From positions 1-16,597 of the forward strand of contig JBGRQB010000089.1 of NCBI GenBank assembly GCA_041725875.1: a DNA stretch of 16,597 nt. Direction: 5' to 3'. Origin of the DNA: JBGRQB01 sp041725875. GTDB lineage: Bacteria > Bacteroidota > Ignavibacteria > Ignavibacteriales > Melioribacteraceae. The notes under the pieces were generated by a model. It saw only the letters and a list, made by a program, of their open reading frames with translations. It was not told the DNA's origin and did no database searches. The first letter of the stretch is position 1; each line of letters begins with the position of its first letter. Positions 5,648 to 13,904 of the stretch are shown here, one piece after another. The position numbers and the translations under genes are program-made.

Positions 5648-8350
5648 TTCTTCTTCAAACTTAAAATTCCCCAAAATACCGGATAAACTTTCTGTCATTC
5701 CCTCAAGGTTATCTGCAGATAAGGCAATTTGCTGCAGCGCTTCTGCTGATTCGCGGGTAACATTTGTTATACCTGTGATATTCTGGTTCATATTTTCAGC
5801 AGTTGATGATTGCTGTTCACTTGCTGTTGCAACCTGATTAATTGAATCTGTAAGGTTCTGACTCCCGATTAATATTTCATTAAAAACCTGCGAAACTTCA
5901 TTAATTAAAACAAGACCGCTTTCAACCGATTCTTTTGCATCTTCCATTGAATGATCAGCCTCTCTAACTTCCTGCTGAATTCCTTTTATTGTTTCAGCAA
6001 TTTCATTTGTTGCTTTTGTTGTTCTTTCAGCCAGTTTTCTAACTTCATCTGCAACCACGGCAAAACCTCTTCCCTGCTCGCCGGCTCTTGCTGCTTCTAT
6101 AGCCGCATTAAGTGCAAGCAGATTTGTCTGATCGGCAATATCATTAATTACCTGCGTTATTTCACCAATTTGATCTGCTTTTAAATTGAGTGATTTAATT
6201 ATTTCGCTTGTTTTATCCGTTGAATCAACAATAGTGTTAATTCCTTTTTTAGTATCAATAACTTTTCCGGAACCATCGTCAGCTTTTAATTTATTTGAAT
6301 TTGCTTCTTCTGCAGCGTGAATTGTGTTTTTGCTTGTTTCCAAAATAGTTGAGGTCATTTCCTCCACTGAACTTGCAACATCTGAAGCCTGGGCAGATTG
6401 CTCAGAAGCGCCTGCTGCCATCTCTTCTGTACTCGCAGAAATTTCCGCAGCAACATTTTTAGTTTCAAAAACAGCATTTTTAAGATTAAACACTATTTGC
6501 GATAGTGATTCTTTCAATTTTCCAATGTCATTTATCAAAATCTGAAAGTCCCCTTTAAACTCCATTTCAGATCCGACAGTCAAATCGCCTGTAGCAAGCT
6601 CAGAGAGCATTCTGGAGCTTTCATTTAATGGTTTAACTATTGCGTCAATTGTTCCGTTAACGCCTTCTACAAGCTCTCTGTACGCTCCGCTAAACCGCAT
6701 AGAATCACCACGATAATTTAGGTTTCCGTCATGAGCCTCTTTTGTAAGTTTTTCAGTTTCTTCTATCAGACTTCTGATTTTCTTTTTCGTTACATCAAAC
6801 ATTTCAAAACTATCGGCAGTATTTTCAATTATTGAGTTCACACTATCAATAAGATCTCCAACTTCATCATCAGAAATTTTTTCCATTTTTTCTGATTTAA
6901 AATTCACATCATCCGATATTTCACCGGTGGAAAGTTTTTCAAGCTCTCTTCCAAGAAACGTAATACCTTTTTCACTTACTTCGGAAAGTTTTACTGCAAC
7001 ATCTTCAACCGGATCTGCAATTTTCCTGGAGGTAACCAGCCCTAAAAAAACAACAAGTACAACAATTATTAAGGCTATTATTATCTGAACAAAAATTAAA
7101 TTTGATGATGTTTCCATTGCTTCATCTTCATCAATTTCTGCAAGTATTGCCCAGTTCATTCCCAATATATTTATTGGTGCGTATGCGCTAAAAACAGAAG
7201 CTCCTCTGAAATCCTTAATCACTCTTTGTCCTTTTTGTCCTTTAAGAGCTTCAACAACTGTTTCGGTTTTCACCTCCTGCATAGAAATTGATGTTGAATG
7301 TGCTTCTATCTCATCAAGCGTCTTTTTCTGAACTCCGCTCTCTTTCAAATAGTTTATATAGGATTTTTTATCTTCAACCAAAAATCGGGAGTTACTTCTC
7401 ATTTTAAAATCACTTCCAACAAGGTAGGTTTCCCCTGTTTCTCCCAACCCCGTCTCTTTCCATTTGCCACTATTTGTCATTATTTCATTAATCTTATCAA
7501 TTGGCATTTGGAATAAAAGAACTCCTATTTTTCTATTGCCATCAAAAACAGGTGATGCAATAAAAGAAGCTGGTGCAGCATAAGAAGGAGGATAATTTTC
7601 AAAATCTTCCAAAACTATAAAACCCGGCTCTGTTGCTTCTCTGGCTTTACTAAATGCTCGGGCAAAATTTGTATTGCTATACGGGCCATATAATAAACTT
7701 GTCCCATAATCAATTTCTTTAAAAACAGAGTAAACTATGTGTCCGGTTTTATCATCTACAAGAAAAATGTCGTAATAACCGAATTTGCGTAAAAAATTCC
7801 GGATTACAGAATGATACTTCAAATGTATTTTACTGTATTTACTTCCGTCTCCAGCATCATCCATATTTTCTTTTTCACCTACAGCGTTTGGGTTAGATGC
7901 AAAATATAAATCCTGAAGAATAAGAGTTTTGTCTTCATCCGGCCAAAATGTTTCATAAGTTTCTTTTTTGTTGGTGTTTTTTTCTAACCTGCCTAAAAAC
8001 TCTTTTTCATAATAGTTCTTCACATTATTTTTCATAATACTTAATCGAGATGCAGGAACTCTTAAATCCTTTTCAATATTATGGAATGCTTCCTTGAACT
8101 CTTTCATTGCTTCAACTACCATCAAATCTTCAGAAAAAGTTATTGACTGCTTTCCAATTTCACCAAAATATGTTTCAATTTGATTCTTTTTGATTTCTTT
8201 CAACGATGTAAGCTGTTCAAATGCCTGTTTTTCAAACCCATCGCCAACTAAAAAATTATTTATGAAAGCCATTATTAAAATTGGAATTATTCCAACCAGT
8301 AAAAAACTTAAAATCAGTTTGTGCTTAAGACGAAAATTTTTAATTTCCAT
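5642..8350 (-). CDS. Methyl-accepting chemotaxis protein with Cache sensor and several HAMP domains
   Basis: A membrane chemoreceptor of 902 residues. It has TM1 (about 10-32), a large periplasmic double-Cache-like sensor (about 35-410, with GETYLVGSDFKMRSNSR), and TM2 (about 418-440). A long cytoplasmic stretch holds two to three HAMP-like units, including ELATGDL before the signalling domain. The MCP hairpin tip runs DIADQTNLLALNAAIEAARA from residue 737, followed by GEQGRGFAVVADEVRKLAERT. This tip binds CheA and CheW in the family. The C-terminus (GNFKFEEES) lacks an NWETF-type pentapeptide for tethering CheR/CheB. ATG 8350 is supported by GGAG (8356-8359) with 5-base spacing. A sigma-28-like promoter candidate lies upstream. 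The ligand cannot be told from sequence. No che genes are in the window, so it is an orphan receptor locus. Confidence 0.95.
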   Translation of the reverse strand: MEIKNFRLKHKLILSFLLVGIIPILIMAFINNFLVGDGFEKQAFEQLTSLKEIKKNQIETYFGEIGKQSITFSEDLMVVEAMKEFKEAFHNIEKDLRVPASRLSIMKNNVKNYYEKEFLGRLEKNTNKKETYETFWPDEDKTLILQDLYFASNPNAVGEKENMDDAGDGSKYSKIHLKYHSVIRNFLRKFGYYDIFLVDDKTGHIVYSVFKEIDYGTSLLYGPYSNTNFARAFSKAREATEPGFIVLEDFENYPPSYAAPASFIASPVFDGNRKIGVLLFQMPIDKINEIMTNSGKWKETGLGETGETYLVGSDFKMRSNSRFLVEDKKSYINYLKESGVQKKTLDEIEAHSTSISMQEVKTETVVEALKGQKGQRVIKDFRGASVFSAYAPINILGMNWAILAEIDEDEAMETSSNLIFVQIIIALIIVVLVVFLGLVTSRKIADPVEDVAVKLSEVSEKGITFLGRELEKLSTGEISDDVNFKSEKMEKISDDEVGDLIDSVNSIIENTADSFEMFDVTKKKIRSLIEETEKLTKEAHDGNLNYRGDSMRFSGAYRELVEGVNGTIDAIVKPLNESSRMLSELATGDLTVGSEMEFKGDFQILINDIGKLKESLSQIVFNLKNAVFETKNVAAEISASTEEMAAGASEQSAQASDVASSVEEMTSTILETSKNTIHAAEEANSNKLKADDGSGKVIDTKKGINTIVDSTDKTSEIIKSLNLKADQIGEITQVINDIADQTNLLALNAAIEAARAGEQGRGFAVVADEVRKLAERTTKATNEIAETIKGIQQEVREADHSMEDAKESVESGLVLINEVSQVFNEILIGSQNLTDSINQVATASEQQSSTAENMNQNITGITNVTRESAEALQQIALSADNLEGMTESLSGILGNFKFEEES

Positions 8351-8392
8351 TACGTCTCCGTTTATAATTTTACGAGATAATTTGCAAAGATA

Positions 8393-8419
8393 TTATCGGG
8401 CAGAAAAAACCTTTGTTAA
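8393..8419 (-). promoter_or_regulatory. Sigma-28 (FliA)-like promoter candidate for the chemoreceptor
   Basis: On the minus strand TTAA (8416-8419) is followed after exactly 15 bases by CCCGATAA (8393-8400). The enteric FliA consensus is TAAA-N15-GCCGATAA, so 10 of 12 positions match. Transcription would start about 35 bases before the chemoreceptor ATG. Chemoreceptor genes are classic sigma-28 targets, which makes the context fitting. Whether this organism has such a sigma factor is unknown here. Confidence 0.5.
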
Positions 8420-8423
8420 CAAA
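8412..8423. repeat. 12-bp perfect palindrome TTTGTTAACAAA
   Basis: TTTGTTAACAAA is perfectly palindromic and overlaps the -35-like element of the sigma-28-like promoter, in the 188-bp divergent gap between the chemoreceptor and the aldehyde dehydrogenase. It could be an operator for a dimeric regulator. No repressor gene is nearby, so this is inference. Confidence 0.35.
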
Positions 8424-8538
8424 CGCATATAAAAATTTGGACAACTAGCTTTTATTTTTAAATTATTTGGCGATAATTATTTAAAACTGGTTTTAATTTA
8501 TGTAAGTTAGACCTAATCTAAATAACAAAGAGGTTAAA

Positions 8539-9903
8539 ATGTTAGCTACTATTAATCCTGCTACTAATGAAACAATAAAAACTTTTGATGAAATTTCTCC
8601 CGAAGAAATGGAAAACAAAATAGTTTTAGCTCAAAATACATTTTTGAAATGGAAAAATACTTCGTTCTCTGAAAGAAAAGCTTTGATGTTAAAAGCCGCA
8701 GATGTGTTAAGAAAAAACAAAGATAAATATGCTGAAATTATTACAATGGAAATGGGTAAACCAATTACCCAGTCAAATTCCGAAATAGAAAAATGTGCGC
8801 TTGTCTGCGAATATTATGCAAACAACACAGAAGATTTTCTGAACAAAGAAATTATCGAATCCGATGCAACTGAAAGTTTTGTACAGTTTGATCCGCTTGG
8901 TGTTATTTTAGCTGTTATGCCCTGGAACTTTCCTTTCTGGCAGGTATTCAGATTTGCAGCTCCCGCTCTTATGGCCGGAAATACCGGACTCCTGAAACAC
9001 GCATCAAACGTACCTATGAGCGCAATTGCAATTGAAGAGGTTTTTACCGAAGCAGGTTTTCCTGAAGGCTGTTTCATAACATTATTAACAGCTCCTCAAA
9101 AAGTTTCTGAAATAATTGATCATAAATATGTAATGGCTGCAACTTTAACAGGTAGTGAATTTGCCGGAAAAATTGTTGCAGGCTCTTGTGCACAAAATCT
9201 TAAAAAATCTGTTCTGGAGCTTGGCGGAAGTGATCCGTTTATAGTTTTAGATGATGCCGACATAGATAACGCAGTTAAAACAGGAACTGCTTCCCGTTTG
9301 CTTAACAGCGGACAAAGCTGTATTGCTGCAAAACGTTTTATTGTTGTTGAAAAAGTTTTTGAAGAATTTAAAACCAAATTCACCGAAGCAATGGATAATA
9401 CAAAACTTGGTGATCCTACAGACCCTGCAACAAAGCTCGGACCTTTGGCACGAAAAGATTTAATGGTGAGTCTGCACAAACAGGTAACAGATTCTGTTGA
9501 AGCCGGAGCCGAAATTTTATGCGGAGGAAAACCGCAAGATCCTGACAGCTGTTTCTATCCCGCAACAATAATAACAAATGTAACACCAGGCACACCAGGT
9601 TATGATGAAGAACTTTTCGGACCCGTTGCAGTTTTGATAAAAGCAAAAGATGAAGATGACGCTCTGCGAATTGCAAATGATTCTCCTTTCGGACTCGGAG
9701 CTTCAGTCTGGACAGCCAATATGGAAACGGCGAAAAAATTTGCAACACAAATTAACTCAGGTGCAGTGTTTGTAAATGGTATGGTAAAATCGGATCCAAA
9801 GTTACCTTTTGGCGGTATAAAAATTTCCGGTTACGGAAGAGAACTTTCTCACTATGGAATGAAAGAATTTGTAAATGTTAAAACTGTGTGGATTAAAGAA
9901 TAA
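8539..9903 (+). CDS. sad: Succinate-semialdehyde dehydrogenase, Sad/YneI type
   Basis: A 454-residue NAD(P)-dependent aldehyde dehydrogenase, most likely oxidising succinic semialdehyde to succinate in the cytoplasm. It reads like the E. coli Sad (YneI) subgroup along its length: VMPWNFPFWQVFRFAAPALM in the coenzyme-binding region, LELGGSDPFIVLDDADID with the general base Glu227, GQSCIAAKRF with the catalytic Cys261, and a C-terminal FGGIKISGYGRELSHYG. Length and all key residues are intact. AAAGAGG (8527-8533), 5 bases before the ATG, fixes the start. A small inverted repeat TTAGA/TCTAA (8507-8511, 8517-8521) lies just upstream. The MORN_2-repeat gene follows 2 bp after its stop. The exact substrate is inferred from family resemblance; other short-chain aldehydes are possible. 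Confidence 0.93.
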   Translation: MLATINPATNETIKTFDEISPEEMENKIVLAQNTFLKWKNTSFSERKALMLKAADVLRKNKDKYAEIITMEMGKPITQSNSEIEKCALVCEYYANNTEDFLNKEIIESDATESFVQFDPLGVILAVMPWNFPFWQVFRFAAPALMAGNTGLLKHASNVPMSAIAIEEVFTEAGFPEGCFITLLTAPQKVSEIIDHKYVMAATLTGSEFAGKIVAGSCAQNLKKSVLELGGSDPFIVLDDADIDNAVKTGTASRLLNSGQSCIAAKRFIVVEKVFEEFKTKFTEAMDNTKLGDPTDPATKLGPLARKDLMVSLHKQVTDSVEAGAEILCGGKPQDPDSCFYPATIITNVTPGTPGYDEELFGPVAVLIKAKDEDDALRIANDSPFGLGASVWTANMETAKKFATQINSGAVFVNGMVKSDPKLPFGGIKISGYGRELSHYGMKEFVNVKTVWIKE

Positions 9904-9905
9904 GT

Positions 9906-11177
9906 ATGAAAAAAAACCTAGCTCTGTTTATTGTTTTATCATTGTTCCTCTGTAATGCTCAGGAGCTGAAAAAAAATTATTACCCCGATGGAAAAATAAA
10001 ATCGGAAGGGTTTTATAAAAACGGAAAACGAAACGGTATCTATAAAGAATATTATTCTTCGGGCCAACTCTGGAAAGAGTGGAATTTTGTAAACGATCTT
10101 GAACAAGGTATCTCCGTATGGTATTTTGAAGATGGTACAAAAAGTATGGAATGGCAGTATATAGATGGTAAACTGCACGGCATTTCAAAATGGTACTACG
10201 AAACCGGAGAGCTTTGGTCTGAGCCGGAATATATAAACGGCGTTCGCGAAGGTTTTAGTAAAAATTACTACAAGACAGGCGAAATTCAGGGTATCCACAG
10301 TTATAAAAATAATCTTCTGGACGGGTTAAGCAAAACCTTTTACAAAAACGGAAAAGTGGAAGTTGAAAAAAATTATGTTCAGGGAAAACTTGAAGGACTT
10401 AGTAAAGTTTACTATGATTTCGGAGTTGTTTCCCTTGAAGCAAATTATTCCAACGACAGACTCCACGGTATTTCTTATATGTATTATTCCGATGGCTCAA
10501 TCAGGTTAATTGATAATTATGTTAACGGCCAAATTGTAAAACGGGAAAAATATGATGTTGCCGGAAGGTTCCAGAAAATTGAAGAATCTTTTGATGAGTT
10601 TTATGATGAAGGAACTCTGAAAAAGGAAACCAGCTTCAAAGAAGGAATACTTAACGGCGAAAATCGCGATTATTATGTAAGCGGATTTTTAAAATCGATC
10701 AACTTTTACAAAAAAGGAAAAATCGATAGTCTCTGTTACTCTTTTCACGATGGCGGAACTCTTGCCAGCGCAACTGAATATCATCTGGAAATAAAAGAAG
10801 GCAACGAAAAGCTTTATAATATTGAAGGAATTCTGGTTAGCGACGCAAACTATCTTAACAATCATCTTCACGGTTCAGAAAAAAAATATTATCAGTCAGG
10901 TAAAATAAAATCAGACAGAAAATTTAGTAACGGTTTAATTAACGGTGTTTCTAAATATTATTATGAAAACGGAAATATTTTATCGCAGGAAACTTTAAAG
11001 ATGGGCAAAAAAAACGGTCTGTCAACCTGGTACCACGAAAATGGTGAAATTTCAGAATACTTCAATTATAAAAACGATTTACTGGATGGAATCTATTTTT
11101 CTTACGATGAAAACGGGAATCTGTTAAGAGAAGCTGAATATAAAAAAGGTATTTTAATAAAAGAGAAAAAATATTAA
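9906..11177 (+). CDS. Secreted MORN_2/YwqK-type repeat protein
   Basis: The 423-residue product begins with a signal peptide (MKKNLALFIVLSLFLCNAQ). The Cys in LFLC is not in a canonical lipobox, so lipoprotein status is doubtful. The rest is about 16 units of roughly 23-24 residues, patterned as YY..G.....E..Y.NG...G, for example KYYQSGKIKSDRKFSNGLING. Eight regular units are followed by a short irregular linker (about 205-225) and eight more divergent ones. Such repeats are annotated as MORN_2 or 'toxin-antitoxin YwqK antitoxin' repeats and fold as beta-hairpins. They have no defined biochemical role and no toxin is present here. The ATG is 2 bp past the dehydrogenase stop, suggesting coupled translation, although the two products have no obvious shared function. 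The gene ends at a strong hairpin terminator. Confidence 0.88.
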   Translation: MKKNLALFIVLSLFLCNAQELKKNYYPDGKIKSEGFYKNGKRNGIYKEYYSSGQLWKEWNFVNDLEQGISVWYFEDGTKSMEWQYIDGKLHGISKWYYETGELWSEPEYINGVREGFSKNYYKTGEIQGIHSYKNNLLDGLSKTFYKNGKVEVEKNYVQGKLEGLSKVYYDFGVVSLEANYSNDRLHGISYMYYSDGSIRLIDNYVNGQIVKREKYDVAGRFQKIEESFDEFYDEGTLKKETSFKEGILNGENRDYYVSGFLKSINFYKKGKIDSLCYSFHDGGTLASATEYHLEIKEGNEKLYNIEGILVSDANYLNNHLHGSEKKYYQSGKIKSDRKFSNGLINGVSKYYYENGNILSQETLKMGKKNGLSTWYHENGEISEYFNYKNDLLDGIYFSYDENGNLLREAEYKKGILIKEKKY

Positions 11178-11206
11178 GAGAAGTAGAAACTACTTCTCTT
11201 TTTTTT
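11176..11206. terminator. Strong bidirectional rho-independent terminator
   Basis: The perfect 11-bp stem AAGAGAAGTAG/CTACTTCTCTT (11176-11186, 11190-11200) has an AAA loop and is followed by six T on the plus strand. On the minus strand the stem is followed by TAATATTTTTTC, so it can also stop the opposing kinase transcript. Both convergent genes have their stop codons within or directly beside it. Confidence 0.92.
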
Positions 11207-13799
11207 AATTAAACGTTACGCCAAATTTGGTTCCTTCCCCTTTTCTGCTTTCAACTTCTATATAAGCATTATTTATTTCCACATAGTTTTTAACCAGCGC
11301 CAGGCCGAGTCCGTTACCCTCGTATCTTCTGGTGTAACCTGATTCTTCCTGTGAAAATGGTTTGAAAAGGTTTGGAATATATTCTTCCGAAATTCCTATT
11401 CCGGTATCTTGTACATCTATAACCAGTTTATGACTTTCATTTCTCTTCACATTTACTTTTACTTTACCGGCTTCCGTATATTTAATTGCATTATCGATAA
11501 GATTTATAAATATCTGTCCCACAGTATAATTATCAGCTTTTACAATTGCATCTTGTGTATTAAGGGTATATTCAAGTTCAAGATTTTTCTCTTTGGCTCT
11601 CTGTTTTAATTCTGCAACTGCATTTCTTAAAACATCTTTATCCATATCAACTTCGGTAAATATTGGCTGATAAGTTCCACTCTGGAGCTGTGACATATTT
11701 AAAATTGAATCGATTGTACGAATTAATCTGTGTCCGCCATTATCAATTACATCAAAACATACTTTCAGATCATCTTCAACTTTGTCTATCATTTCTTCTT
11801 TAATAAGTGAAGTAAAACTTAAAATAGAATTAATTGGTGTTCTGATTTCGTGTGACATTTGCGCAAGAAATTCTGATTTAAGTTTATCAGATTTTTCAGC
11901 TTCGTTTTTAGCTTTAATCAGCATTTTCTCACCCTCTTTTCTATCGGTGATATCACGAAGCATAACAATAACAGATGCCGCACCCGAAATAACAAAACGA
12001 GATTCAAAGAAGTGAACTTTATTTTGATGTTTAATTGTAAACTCAAAAGTTTCAACTGATTTTGTTTCAATAACTCTGGAAATACTGAGTCTGGTTTTTT
12101 CTGCAAGAAATTCGTTAGTAAGTTCAAAAATATTTTTGCCTATTAATAATGCAGGCAGTTTTAAAATTTCAGCATCGGAATCTTTAATATGAGCGGCAAG
12201 AATTTCACCGTCAAAAGTGATTTCCAGCATAATATCCGGTATTGCATAAAGCATTGCTCTGTTTCTGGCTTCACTCTTAACAAGCTGCTGTTCAGCAAGT
12301 TTCATATCTGTTATATCTTCAATAACACCATCGTAATACAATGTAATGTTATTGTGATTCGCAATTCGTCTTGCACTTTCACGCACATATAGAATCTGAT
12401 GATCTTTTCTTATCCAAATTGTTTCAAGTCCTTTTACAACGCCATCTTTTTCAAGTCGCTTAACAAACTCGGTTCTGTCATACTTAATATTAAAGTTTTC
12501 ATCTTCAAGATTATATTTAGAAAGCTCTTCAATAGATTCGTAACCCAGCATTTTTATAAGCGTCGGGTTTGCCATTAAAATAAAACCGTTTTTGGTTGAA
12601 CGATAAATTCCCACACTGGAATTTTCGTACAGACTTCTATATCTCTCTTCACTTTCTTCAAGTGCTCTTTGAGTTTTAAAGCGTTGTGTAACATCGTATG
12701 CAATTCCGTTTATTCCGGAATATTCATTATTGGCATTAAATACCGGGATAAGATGAATTTCAAAATAATATTCACCAATTTCTCTCACTACTCTTGTTTG
12801 GTTTGGTTCTTTAATTGCTTGGTGGAAATCATCAATTAAATGAGGTGATTTTCTGAAAACAAGATCGATTGATCTGCCTGCAAAACGACTGCTTTCTATG
12901 TTAAATAATTCAAGTCCTTTTCCGCGCAGGAATGTGAATTTATCTTCTTTATCAAGTGCAAATAATATCAGCGGCATATTATTCAAAATAGAAGATAACT
13001 GCTGCTGCTGTGTTTCAATTTGCTCACGTGCAAATTTCTGGAAAGTTATATCTGTCTGAACAGCAATAAAATGAGTAAGCTCACCTGTTTCATCTTTAAT
13101 AGGTGCAATTGCACAGGAGATCCAGTAAAGTTCGCCGTTCTTTTTCCTGTTGCATAATTCACCGCGCCAGATGTTTCCTGCTTTAACTGTATTCCACAAT
13201 TCCTGATAAACTTCATTATCCATCATTCCGGAATTTAATATTGATGGCTTTTTCTTAACAGCTTCGTGAATTCCGTAACCGGTAATTTCAGAAAAACGGG
13301 GATTTACATATTCTATATTTCCATCCAGATTGGTAATAATAATTCCGGTTGGAGATTGCTCAACAGCAGTCGATAATTTTCTCAGCTGCTCTTCCTGGCG
13401 CTTTCTGATTGTGATATTTTTTATGGTACCAAGAAGCGCGTAGCTGCCCTGATAATGAATAACACTGAAAGTTGCATTAACATAAACAAAGTTGCCGGAA
13501 GCTCTGTGAATTAAACGAAACTCATGTTCTTCTGCAAGTTTTTCACCAGCACTGATTAAAATATATTTTTTCAAGACTTTCCTGAAATCTTCACGAGCAA
13601 TTAGTCGCTTTGGAGAAAGTCCGATTAAATCTTCCGAACGGTAACCAACCATAATTGCAAAAGCGGCATTAACAAAAGAAAATTTAAGATCGCGTAAAAC
13701 AAACACACCATCCTGCATATTGTTAATAAGCGCACGATATTTTTCTTCCGATTCAATCAAAGATCTTTCAGCCATTTTTTTATCTGCAATATCATGCAC
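11205..13799 (-). CDS. Multi-PAS sensor histidine kinase (3' part of an interrupted gene)
   Basis: This open segment of 864 codons encodes five complete PAS domains (beginning near YRALINNMQDGVF, STAVEQSPTGI, SSILNNMPLI, RYRSLYENSSVGI and RAMLYAIPDIML). A HisKA domain with MSHEIRTP (phospho-acceptor His650) follows, then HATPase_c with an N box (LIDNAIKY), DTGIGIS (Asp798) and GNGLGLA (from Gly828). It should autophosphorylate and pass phosphate to a separate response regulator, since no receiver domain is attached. The nominal GTG start at 13797-13799 lies inside the last strand of a PAS domain (IVHDI) and has no ribosome binding site. The frame is open further upstream to the TAA at 13905-13907, and PAS homology continues through that stop into the propeller gene. 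It is therefore probably not an independent gene. Confidence 0.85.
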   Translation of the reverse strand: MHDIADKKMAERSLIESEEKYRALINNMQDGVFVLRDLKFSFVNAAFAIMVGYRSEDLIGLSPKRLIAREDFRKVLKKYILISAGEKLAEEHEFRLIHRASGNFVYVNATFSVIHYQGSYALLGTIKNITIRKRQEEQLRKLSTAVEQSPTGIIITNLDGNIEYVNPRFSEITGYGIHEAVKKKPSILNSGMMDNEVYQELWNTVKAGNIWRGELCNRKKNGELYWISCAIAPIKDETGELTHFIAVQTDITFQKFAREQIETQQQQLSSILNNMPLILFALDKEDKFTFLRGKGLELFNIESSRFAGRSIDLVFRKSPHLIDDFHQAIKEPNQTRVVREIGEYYFEIHLIPVFNANNEYSGINGIAYDVTQRFKTQRALEESEERYRSLYENSSVGIYRSTKNGFILMANPTLIKMLGYESIEELSKYNLEDENFNIKYDRTEFVKRLEKDGVVKGLETIWIRKDHQILYVRESARRIANHNNITLYYDGVIEDITDMKLAEQQLVKSEARNRAMLYAIPDIMLEITFDGEILAAHIKDSDAEILKLPALLIGKNIFELTNEFLAEKTRLSISRVIETKSVETFEFTIKHQNKVHFFESRFVISGAASVIVMLRDITDRKEGEKMLIKAKNEAEKSDKLKSEFLAQMSHEIRTPINSILSFTSLIKEEMIDKVEDDLKVCFDVIDNGGHRLIRTIDSILNMSQLQSGTYQPIFTEVDMDKDVLRNAVAELKQRAKEKNLELEYTLNTQDAIVKADNYTVGQIFINLIDNAIKYTEAGKVKVNVKRNESHKLVIDVQDTGIGISEEYIPNLFKPFSQEESGYTRRYEGNGLGLALVKNYVEINNAYIEVESRKGEGTKFGVTFN

Positions 13800-13904
13800 A
13801 ATTGCATAAATAAGGTTTTTGCCTTTTACATTTATAATACTAAAGTAAAGTTCAACTTCTTTTAATTCACCAGTAGCAATTTTGTGCTGAGTTTCATAAT
13901 GGTT

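Noticed and set aside
4535..8350. A multi-gene defence island including the SIR2-like gene
   Set aside because: Its neighbours are rsmG and a chemoreceptor. No second defence gene, transposase or integrase is visible, so only a single-gene hypothesis remains.
9120..9748. Open frames on the minus strand within the dehydrogenase gene
   Set aside because: They are antisense to an intact, well-recognised gene, have no plausible start signals, and their translations show no family-like motifs.
9906..11177. A toxin-antitoxin system, because such repeats are often labelled 'YwqK antitoxin'
   Set aside because: The label is inherited. No toxin gene is adjacent, and the protein has a signal peptide and many repeats, which does not suit a cytoplasmic antitoxin.
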